The position numbers were made by a program, and so were the translations under genes. This document shows, piece by piece, positions 35,001 to 42,734 of a stretch of DNA of 64,000 nucleotides (the first letter of the stretch is position 1; each line of letters opens with the position of its first letter). Under the pieces are notes generated by a model that was not told the origin of the DNA, made no database searches, and saw only the letters and a list, made by a program, of their open reading frames with translations. Origin of the DNA: Liolophura sinensis (taxonomy: Eukaryota; Mollusca; Polyplacophora; Chitonida; Chitonidae); contig NC_088306.1 in NCBI RefSeq assembly GCF_032854445.1, positions 10,907,386 through 10,971,385 of the forward strand. Reading direction: 5' to 3'.

Positions 35001-38000
35001 TTCAAACGCCTTGTGGAATCATACTGAAGCCAAGTTTAATACATTTTAAAATCCCCCAGGAAATTGTTACATCAAATTCTGCTGATGTATAGCCACACAT
35101 GCTGTTGCTGTCAATCCAGCAAAATTTCTTTACGTGACTTTATTTATAACATATTCATCATCCCATCAGGAATATGTTCTCTCAGCTGGCCAGCTAGTAT
35201 CAAGTTTTAAGTCTGTTAAGTTAAGCGAGATGCAGTGTGAAAAAGACTCAGCCTGTTTATCCGGACTTACCCTGATTCCTCAAACTTTTGCCATATGAAA
35301 GATCAGCTTTTAGGGCAATTTATGCACATATTTGATTTGGGAGACAAAACTACATTGGTTGGATTGTCCATTTTGCAGGACTTTACAAAAAGTATAATTT
35401 TATCGATCTCCACATAATAATACCTTCAGAATATGCTTGCAGACATGCAAAAAGGTTGAAGAATACCACACCTTGCACACAAGCAATATTTGGGTCATAT
35501 CATGGTGATCAGAAAAGGATAAATGTCATAAAACCAGACAAACTGAAATAAAAAAATTATGCAAATGGTGCATAAAATATACCCTAAAGTAACGGCCAAT
35601 TACATGCACTTATACAAAAACAGCGCATGCAGCTACGAAATTCTCTGACTTCGTTAAAACTTACGTAAGGATTTTTATGTCATAGGAGAATTTTTGTTTT
35701 TCCTTCAAGATGTTTGCTGTGTAAGACGTGTAATGCTGTGAATGTTGTTGTTGTTGTTGCAGCACTGAGGTGGCTCTTACATACAAATGGCAGTACAGTG
35801 ATGACAAAGACAATGAAAGTAAGTTTTACCGTTCTACATAAATATCGGGTTTAACTTTTGGTTTGATTAATTTCCTTTATAAAGCTAAGGTAATTCATTT
35901 ATCGGAAAATTGGAAGAAGAAATGTGATATGTTTTTTTCTGCGTTACATGCTACAAGAGAACATTTTGAATTTTGCCTTATCAAAGTCAATGACGGAGAT
36001 GATGGAAGACAGTCATAATAAAGCACTTTGCAAATCCGTGGTATGTAACATAGCGCAATGACCTAAGAAACTTTCACCAATACAGTTGCGTGAGCTCAAG
36101 TCCAGGTCTTGGTGGATTCCTCTCGAGTAGTATGTGGGATGGTCTGCCAGCAACATGCGGATGGTGGTGGGGTTCACTGGAGCCCAAATTCCTTCCGGCA
36201 TAGTTCTGGATGCGGGTCATAGATGTGAAATGTTCTTAAATAAACATCCTAAAACATGAATTAGATAAATAAATTCAAATACTACAACTTGATTTGAACA
36301 GGCAACCGTTTATATCAGCAAGCCAGTGATTTAATCATTCTTCTGTGTTTGTTTTCAGGAGATAATCATTCTTCTGTGCGTGTTTTCAGGAGAATATCAT
36401 TCTTCTGTGTGTGTTTTCAGGAGAATATCATTCCTGTGTGTGTGTTTTCAGGAGATAATCATTCTTCTGTGCGTTGTTTTCAGGAGAATATCATTCTTCT
36501 GTGTGTGTTTTCAGGAGAATATCATTCTTCTGTGTGTGTTTTCAGGAGATAATCATTCTTCTGTGTGTGTTTTCAGGAGAATATCATTCCTCTGTGTGTG
36601 TTTTCAGTTGATAATCATTCCTCTGTGTGTGTTTTCAGGAGAATATCATTCCTCTGTGTGTGTTTTCAGGAGATAATCATTCCTCTATGTGTGTTTTCAG
36701 GAGATAATCATTCCTCTGTGTGTGTTTTCAGGAGATAATCATTTTTCTGTGTGTGTTTTCAGGAGATAATCATTTTTCTGTGTGTGTTTTCAGGAGATAA
36801 TCATTTTTCTGTGTGTGTTTTCAGGAGATAATCATTCTTCTGTGTGTGTTTTTGGGAGGTAATCATTCTTCTTTGTGTGTTTTCAGGAGATAATCATTCT
36901 TCTGTGTGTGTTTCAGGATATAATTTTTCTTGTGTGTGTGTTTTCAGGAGAATATCATTCCTCTGTGTGTGTTTTCAGGAGATAATCATTCTTCTGTGTG
37001 TGTTTTCAGGAGAATATCATTCTTCTATGTGTGTTTTCAGGAGAATATCATTCTTCTGTGTGTGTTTTCAGGAGATAGTGCATTGCCTCATGGAGGTAAG
37101 CAACCGCATGCAGCAGTGTGCTGACTCCCCTGCCCTCCCGTACGCTCACCCAGCCTGCCGAGTGGGAATATATCGGGCAGTGTTAGCCTTAGTACTAGTG
37201 CCACACCCTACTGTTCCACCCCCGGTACACCTGGCTTTCAGACTCCTACAGGGGGGGCTTCAGACCCAGACTTGCAGGTAATGTTAATACACTATGTAAC
37301 AAAAAGTTGATGTGTTATGTAAATCAGCCACAGCCACGCATGTTATATTAATGAGATGTTTATGTTCGTGAGATTAACAAAGACTTTAAAAATTTTACTT
37401 GCTGCTGCACTGAGAGGTTAGAGCAAGGAGACTTGACTGGTTGGCCTGGTGTCAGTATAATGTGACTGGGTGAGGTGTCATGTCTGGTGTCTTTGATGTG
37501 ATAATTCAGTAGCGGCAGCACTTTAACAGCATGGACTCGCCCTGCCACAAAAAGACACAGTATATGTACACACTCATAATGACTCGTCGTTGTCGTATGA
37601 CTGAAAAATTGTTAAGGACAATGTTAAAACCCAAGCATTCGTTCGTTTATTCTTCAGCAGATTGGCGTAGGGCATGTCGTGTGGGGGACTCCGATGTTGC
37701 ACATAATGATATTTTCTGCTTGACAGATGCAATGTAGCGTACGTTACACCGACAGTTCACATTGTTGATGTAAAGCTCATTCCACACGCTCATCATGCCG
37801 TAACTGTCTCAAGCCAGCAATTCACCATGTTCTACTTTGCAACATGCTATAATTCTGTAACATCTATATTTAGATGACCACTGAGACATCTTATGAAGAA
37901 AACAATATGTAAACAAGTTTTAGTTTAGTTGTGATGTAATCAAACGTATGGGAACTGACAGACAAGTTTGGATGCAAATTTCAAAAATGCACCCCAACCA

Positions 38001-39724
38001 GTTTTACGTGCATGTCATGCAAAATGCCTGCACAATATATTGGGCAGGTGTGTTTTGATAGTTATTATGGCATTCAAATTTATACACTCATATTTTCAAG
38101 AACTTGAATCTGTTGTTAAATATGTAAACACAGTAAATCACCGTTGTCTTCGTGGAATTTGTTTGCTGGTCATTGCCCAGCTAAGAGAATGGTAATAACT
38201 TTGAGTTATTAATGTTAATGTTTGAGAATTAATTAATGAGTAAACCACATGTGCTGTAATTTCACATAATTTTTCTCCACTTTAGTATAGCACGGTGCTT
38301 AGTTGATGAAAATTCCATGAAGTTATAAGTAATTTTAATACTGTAAGTGAAATATGTAACTTACAGCAACTGCAACCTAAAAGAAATTTATTTACATTCC
38401 TGATTAAGAACTGACCAATTGTGCTGTGTCACCGTTGTTGTTGAAGGTGTCATCGTGCTGTAGAGAAGCTGTGAACATTGTAGAGGTTATTGTGCATCCC
38501 AGAGCACCATGTCTCCAGCCAGTGGTCAAGATGACTGACCCTCCCATCCTGATTGGGCAGAGTACAATGATGAGAGGTGGGACGAATGTGGAATCTAACA
38601 ATATGACGTGCGAACATGATGGTGAAACGTATTATGATATTCCAGGTACACATGGTGGAAATCCATGGAGGAAGCTGGGAGCTTTCAACCCTCTTGATGA
38701 CTACATTAGAAGTCCTCACCACAAAGATGTATCGCATGAAACAGTCGAAATTTCTGCGAGAACTGTTAAGCGGAGTGAGGAAACATTTACAAGCAGTCAA
38801 ATGCAATTACAAGCCAAGGCTTCAACATCAAGCCTTGAAAGCCATCTTGATAACTTTCTTGCTACTAACTGTGACCTGCCAGCCAATCAAATGGTTTGTA
38901 ACATTGATTTTGAAAGAACTAATATGATTGATCAGAAGAAAGTTGAGGTTGTGTCATCTTCTGTTGCTATGGTAGCAAAAAACCCTTTGGATTTGTTGGA
39001 GGTCCAAAAAACTTGTACAGTTGATGAAGAAGTGGAGGAAGCGGGTGATGTTGTTCCTGTGAGTTTAGAAGGGAACGCAGTCTCTAAAACTGATACAGAA
39101 TGCAAAGTCATCTATCCAGATGTCCAACAAAAGTCTCTATTGGCAGATACAAGTGATTTGAAAGAGGTAATTGAGATATGTGCCGGTGATATGTGCACAT
39201 GAAACACAAGGAAAAGCTACCCAGAAGATGTTATCACACCTGTGAATGAAGTGGAAAAAATTGTTAGGAAATTTTGCTTCAAGATTTAATTTGCCACAAT
39301 TTTAATTTAATGTTCCTTCAAGAATTAATTCACACGCCAGAGCTAAGTTTAATCACCACCAAAACCAGGGAAGCTTTTTGTTGTAGGTGTCATTGTATTT
39401 GCTGTTTTTATTTCTCTTTTTTTCTGTGAACAAGGGTTTTAAATTTACTACCAGTGCAAACTTTGGCTAAAAATTTGCTTCTTTTTAGACTCACGTGACT
39501 GCAAGTTAAAATATTTGAATGGAATGGACTGTGAATTAATTTCATTTGTCATTTTAAGATATGGTTGAGTTTCTTCATGTAAGTGAAATTTAGTGAATTA
39601 TCTGCTAGCCCTTTGACTTTCTCAACGAATGAATATGTTCTGTTTCTTTCAGAATGAAGATCTCGAAGATATGCTGTCCAGTTTTGTTGACGCGAGCCCC
39701 GACAGAGACTCTGAAAATAATTAA
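23073..39724 (+). CDS. PELP1: PELP1 (proline-, glutamate- and leucine-rich protein 1) orthologue, 16 exons, 5' end missing
   Basis: Exons 23073-23137, 25133-25238, 26271-26420, 27321-27392, 27883-27936, 28233-28383, 28664-28773, 29427-29510, 30212-30306, 31715-31825, 32712-32850, 34722-34884, 35763-35818, 37072-37277, 38447-39166 and 39653-39724; about 784 codons. Diagnostic blocks in PELP1 order: GSAKHRIEGLLLLEKI, GYIIPSIHKAALQLLSALIL, VSSCCREAVNIVE with VHPRAPCLQP, and a last exon EDLEDMLSSFVDASPDR matching the vertebrate C-terminal motif. LXXLL motifs LSQLL and LRWLL are present; KKRKK (exon 12) is a likely NLS. PELP1/Rix1 is a nucleolar scaffold with SENP3, TEX10 and WDR18 for ITS2 processing and 60S maturation. 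Phases agree, except that the exon 37072-37277 needs one extra base in the G7 run at 37251-37257 to join exon 38447. The acidic/proline-rich vertebrate tail is replaced by a plain polar exon. Exon 8's start among three nearby AGs is by phase. Confidence 0.88.
23588..23840 (-). repeat. SINE family 1, near full length
   Basis: Complete head, body and tail on the reverse strand, in PELP1 intron 1 of the recognised model. Confidence 0.9.
24240..24365 (+). repeat. Interspersed repeat also found at 33.07-33.19 kb
   Basis: Shares TCAAAACACCTTT and AGAACTCTCAGAATC with 33070-33190, in the same order and orientation, both in PELP1 introns. Confidence 0.65.
24715..24862 (-). repeat. SINE family 1, 3' part (left arm of inverted pair)
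   Basis: TTTATTTATTTATTTGATTGG through GGAAACCCACAACCATCC. It faces the + strand copy at 24890-25037. Confidence 0.9.
24890..25037 (+). repeat. SINE family 1, 3' part (right arm of inverted pair)
   Basis: GTGGGAAAGTCTGTCAGCAA to AATCAAATAAATAAATC; forms a long hairpin with the left arm just before PELP1 exon 25133. Confidence 0.9.
25455..25502 (+). repeat. 17-bp tandem repeat, about 3 units
   Basis: CAAGCAATATTTTGTT repeated three times. Confidence 0.9.
25790..26010 (+). repeat. Interspersed repeat, also at 30.93-31.10 (-) and 35.27-35.48 kb
   Basis: Shares TATGAAAGA, GCAATTTATGCACATAT, ACAAAA.TTATAA and AGAGTATGCT blocks with the copy at 35270-35480. All three copies lie in PELP1 introns. 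Confidence 0.65.
29033..29140 (+). repeat. SINE family 1, 3' part
   Basis: GGGCTCTGCCCAATTTC through AAACCCCAGTGAAATAAATAAA. Confidence 0.75.
29176..29204 (+). repeat. G-rich run in PELP1 intron
   Basis: Long G runs broken by single T on the coding strand; fits a G-quadruplex pattern. Confidence 0.6.
30522..30627 (-). repeat. SINE family 1 with internal deletion
   Basis: Tail end (ATTGGTGTTTTAAGCCATAC) joined directly to head end (CTCAACCACGGAGGCCCC). Confidence 0.8.
30930..31095 (-). repeat. Interspersed repeat, inverted copy of the 35.3-kb family
   Basis: The reverse strand reads ACAAAAAGTATAATTTTATC and TTCAGAATATGCTTG as at 35380-35450. Confidence 0.75.
32036..32176 (+). repeat. SINE family 1, 3' part
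   Basis: GGAAGGTCTGCCAGCAA through TACGGCGTAAAACACCACTC. Confidence 0.85.
32933..33029 (-). repeat. SINE family 1, tRNA-like head only
   Basis: The reverse strand carries GTGGCCTCCGTGGCTCAGTT and GAGTTCAAGTCCAGGC. Confidence 0.85.
33070..33190 (+). repeat. Interspersed repeat, second copy of 24.24-24.37 kb
   Basis: Same block order as 24240-24365. Confidence 0.65.
33314..33575 (+). repeat. SINE family 1, full length
   Basis: Complete copy from GGGGCCTCAGTGGCTCAGTT to the ATCAAATAAATAAATAAATC tail, in PELP1 intron 11. Confidence 0.92.
33722..33898 (+). repeat. SINE family 1, diverged
   Basis: GCAATGACCTACAGGCCTCT through CAACCTGCGGATGGTCGTGA to CGTCATATAAGTAAA. Confidence 0.8.
34208..34415 (-). 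repeat. SINE family 1, lacking head
   Basis: TTTATTTATTTGATTGG through AGCATGAGCTGGACTTGAAC on the + strand, so reverse oriented. Confidence 0.9.
34529..34581 (+). repeat. 18-bp tandem repeat, 3 units
   Basis: GGAATTACCAAACCATT repeated three times in PELP1 intron 11. Confidence 0.9.
35270..35480 (+). repeat. Interspersed repeat, third copy in PELP1 introns
   Basis: Longest copy of the family at 25.79 and 30.93 kb. Confidence 0.7.
36052..36274 (+). repeat. SINE family 1, old diverged copy
   Basis: TAGCGCAATGACCTAAGAAA through CAACATGCGGATGGTGGTG to an AGATAAATAAAT tail. Confidence 0.7.
36331..37071 (+). repeat. 31-bp minisatellite made of PELP1 3' splice sites
   Basis: 23 units from 36358 to 37070, nearly all 31 bp (one 32, one 30), plus a partial unit at the left. 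The consensus is a T/G-rich tract ending GTGTTTTCAG followed by GAGATAATCATTC or GAGAATATCATTC. The last unit runs straight into the true acceptor TTTTCAG/GAGATAGTG of exon 37072, so each unit copies the acceptor and first exon bases. In all but a few units the AG is intact. Confidence 0.95.
37385..37655 (+). repeat. SINE family 2, diverged
   Basis: GTGTCAGTATAATGTGACTG, GGCAGCACTTTAACAGCATG, ACACAGTATATGTACACAC and CGTATGACTGAAAAATTGTT match 49.3-49.5 and 60.7-60.87 kb. Confidence 0.75.
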
Positions 39725-39741
39725 ATTGACTTTATACTTGT

Positions 39742-39747
39742 ATTAAA
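39742..39747 (+). promoter_or_regulatory. Poly(A) signal ATTAAA of PELP1
   Basis: ATTAAA 18 nt after the stop codon. Confidence 0.4.
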
Positions 39748-39779
39748 GTAATCATATAAACCTATGTGCATTGTTCATA

Positions 39780-39877
39780 TATTTATTTATTTACTTCATT
39801 TGTGTGTTACGCCGTACTCAAGAATATTTGACTTATACGACCTCGGCCAGCATTATGGTGGGAGGAAGCCAGACAGA
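39780..39877 (-). repeat. SINE family 1, 3' part
   Basis: TTACGCCGTACTCAAGAATA through GGCCAGCATTATGGTGGGAG. Confidence 0.85.
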
Positions 39878-40034
39878 GCATTGTTCTTATAGTTATTGAA
39901 TCTAAGATAATTAGGGGTAGATGCCATGAGGCCATTTTTCACTTCAACTTTAACAGTACTTAAAATGATAAATAATTTTTGCCTCAAATGAAATGTAACA
40001 GAAAACTTTATAAGGCTCAGTAAGGTTACATGAG

Positions 40035-40320
40035 CATCCGTGGCCGATGGTGTAGTCTGCTAGTGCAGCAGAATGACCCAGGAGCATCTCACAAATGTGG
40101 TCGATATGAGCTCAAGTCGAGCTCATGCTGGCTTCCTCTCCAGTAATACGTGGGAAGATGAAGATGGCAGCAATGTGCAGATGGTTGTGAGATTCCCCCG
40201 GGCACTGCTCTTGTTCAGTCAGTGGTACTCCGGATATCTCAACACGTAAAAGTGAACCTCATCGTGTAAGTCAAACAGTCTTGAGTATGGCGTTAATAAG
40301 GAGTCAAATGAATAAATGAA
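40035..40320 (+). repeat. SINE family 1, old diverged copy
   Basis: CCGTGGCCGATGGTGTAGTC head, GAGCTCATGCTGGCTTCCTC middle, GAGTATGGCG near the end. Confidence 0.7.
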
Positions 40321-40460
40321 TCGTACTGTACAGATCTGTATATCGGTATACGTCCTCCGGTATCAAATTGGTAATAAAGCATACAGAGCATTTTTTGTCG
40401 CTTCAAGCGTGAATCTGCCGAAAATTCAATTTCCACTAAATGCTACGAACAATCCATAAC

Positions 40461-40760
40461 CGGGGAGTTGGTCGAGTGGTTAAAGACACTTGTGTTTCAG
40501 TCGTAAGGGTCACACGAGGTACGGGTTCAATCCCTGCCTTGGACAAGGTTTTTGTACATTCTCCAGCTGTCACTGTTTCTTGGGCCTTGGTGTTATTAAG
40601 CGGTCAGCGACGCTGATACGAGATCCAGTGAACAGTCTAGCGTTCGTTGAAAACCAATTGTCTTCCACCAGTGTGGTGTGCATATCTGCATCATAAGTGG
40701 GGAAGTTTATCAGCATCTTGTCAGCGATCGGTGCATGTGGCGTGTAATATAATGACAGAT
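40461..40760 (+). repeat. tRNA-related SINE, family 3
   Basis: Starts with A box TGGTCGAGTGGTTAAAG and B box GGGTTCAATCCC, like a Ser/Leu-type tRNA, but there is no cloverleaf 3' half. The unrelated body that follows makes it a SINE, not a tRNA gene. The 3' boundary is approximate. Confidence 0.6.
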
Positions 40761-40769
40761 TACAGCAAG

Positions 40770-41640
40770 TGCTGTGACATATTCACATGACGACATGCCA
40801 GCCAAGGTCTCTCACTGGCTCTGGAAACTTAAAACATTGTTCACCCCCCAACCGATCGGACTATACAATGATGTAGGCTAACGGGCTCGAATCCAGCTTT
40901 CGCAGGTTTGGCTTTGCTTTTGGAAAGTTTGTTAGGTACGTAACAAAAAACGACGGTATATTCCGTACATTCCGATTGGCCATCACTTATAAACTTGTCG
41001 CACAAGTGTTTTTTTATTATTATTATTATTATTATGGTTGTTAAGCAATTATAGGTTCTTAAACACCTTCGGCATTTTTTTTTTTCAAATTTATACTAAA
41101 AGTCAAGATTTTATCTTTGAACAGAATCCCCATTAAATGACGACACGCACGTCAATTCTATAGTTAATCTCCAAAGAAGACGTAAAACATTTTTATTTAT
41201 TTATTTTTTTTTGCCAGTAGATGTTTACTACGTCACATTTAAAGATAAGCCGTTCCTTTCTCTATGGTCGAGAGAACACTGTTTTCACAGAGTGCAACTA
41301 TCAGAAAAAAGCGCCTAGAGCTAGACAGATAATTAAGGTTACCGGCAAACTTCAAAGTCGTTTTAACGCCTCACTGCAAAGGTAGTAACTTGAGATTTAC
41401 TTACTTTAGGACTTTATCCATCTATTTTTAAGCAAACATGACAGATGAGGACAAGTTCAACATTTAAAACGATTATTTAACATAACGTCAAACGCCACTG
41501 CAGAAAGAACCATTTTCTTTTTCTCAGTAGGCAAAGAATATCTTGTAAAGAATGATCAAAAATACAAAGTTGTATTCCCTGATAAATAAATCTATACTAT
41601 GGCGTCTGTATTAATTAATTCTGGGTTTCCTGCCACCATA
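40770..41640. other. Gene-free stretch between PELP1 and the next gene
   Basis: AT-rich with an (ATT)n run near 41015; no coding signal seen. Confidence 0.4.
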
Positions 41641-41641
41641 A

Positions 41642-41938
41642 GGGGTCTCCGTGGCGCAGTTGGTTAGCACGCTAGCACAGCGCTATAACCCAGGAGCCTC
41701 TCATCAATGCGGTCACTATAAGTTCAAGTCCAGCTCATGCTGGCTTCCTCTCCGGCCGTAAGTCCAGCTCACGCTGGCTTCCTCTCCGGCAGTAAGTGGG
41801 AAGGTCTGTCAGCAACCTGCGGATGGTCGTGGGTTTCCCCCGGGCTGTGCCCGGTTTCCACCCACCATAATGCTGGCCGCGTCGTATAAGTGAAATATTC
41901 TTTAGTACGGCGTAAAACACCAATCAAATAAATAAATC
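41642..41938 (+). repeat. SINE family 1, full length with internal duplication
   Basis: Complete copy; the segment with AAGTCCAGCTCATGCTGGCT to CCGGC occurs twice in tandem (about 41721 and 41761), lengthening the element by about 40 bp. Confidence 0.92.
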
Positions 41939-42010
41939 CTGCCACCATAATGTTCGCTGCGGTTGGATAAGTGAAATATATACGACGTTAAGCACGAATC
42001 TAATAAATAA
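41939..42010 (+). repeat. SINE family 1 end fragment
   Basis: CTGCCACCATAATGTTCGC and AAGTGAAATA with AATAAATAAC tail, directly after the full copy. Confidence 0.6.
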
Positions 42011-42608
42011 CAATAGCAACATATCAACTGAGATCATCCTAACAAGGAAAAAAATAAACCAAAAAAAAAAAGAAATAGGACTATACGTTTTATTAGTGTA
42101 GCAATAGTTACTCTTCCCGGACTGGTTTAACTGTATTTCTTAAAGGGGCGACAGTTAAGTGGTAACGCTCCACATGTCAGTCTGAACAGAAGAACATGGG
42201 CCTATGTATAAACACTCGCACGAAAGCGTTCAATACTGAAAGCTAAAGCTTGCAATAAAACCTTCTAAAAAGACTAAATGTGAGACGTATTAATTTATGA
42301 GTATAAAAGGCACAATCTTAGGTAAATCAAGTAACTTACCACCCAAAGAATGTTTAGCTTATAGACCTGTTTGTCTAAACATGAATACAAGACCAGTCAA
42401 ATAAATAAATAAATTAAACTTACTAGTTGACTGTGTATGTTATAAAACAGCAAATCTGTAGACTTCAAACTGGGTAGTTAGTCTGGTTCCCTGACGTATT
42501 CTGCGTATCTTGAATGTGCTGAAGCGATTAGCGGTCGTCAGGTACAGGGAACTGGCCAAAGCGGGCAGTTAGTCACATCCTCAACAGCATACACCATAAC
42601 GTTGAGTA

Positions 42609-42616
42609 TGACGTCA
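42609..42616. promoter_or_regulatory. CRE palindrome upstream of the 42.7-kb gene
   Basis: Perfect TGACGTCA about 120 bp before the start codon, in a stretch with several AACGTT/GACGTT motifs. It is a candidate promoter element. Confidence 0.4.
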
Positions 42617-42734
42617 TGGAGCATTAGAGCGTCATTGACGTTGTAATAACGTGCGCTAAAACGTTCGGCGTCGAATCAGACGTTAACGCTTTCGAAACAT
42701 TTCAACACAACGTCTTGGACGTTGGGAAATACGT

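Noticed and set aside
36349..37070. ORFs of 67-145 codons rich in CVF and SSVCVF
   Set aside because: Translations of the 31-bp minisatellite; only the part from 37072 is supported PELP1 exon.
40461..40545. A tRNA gene of Ser/Leu type
   Set aside because: A and B boxes are present, but the acceptor stem and 3' half do not close into a cloverleaf and a SINE body follows.
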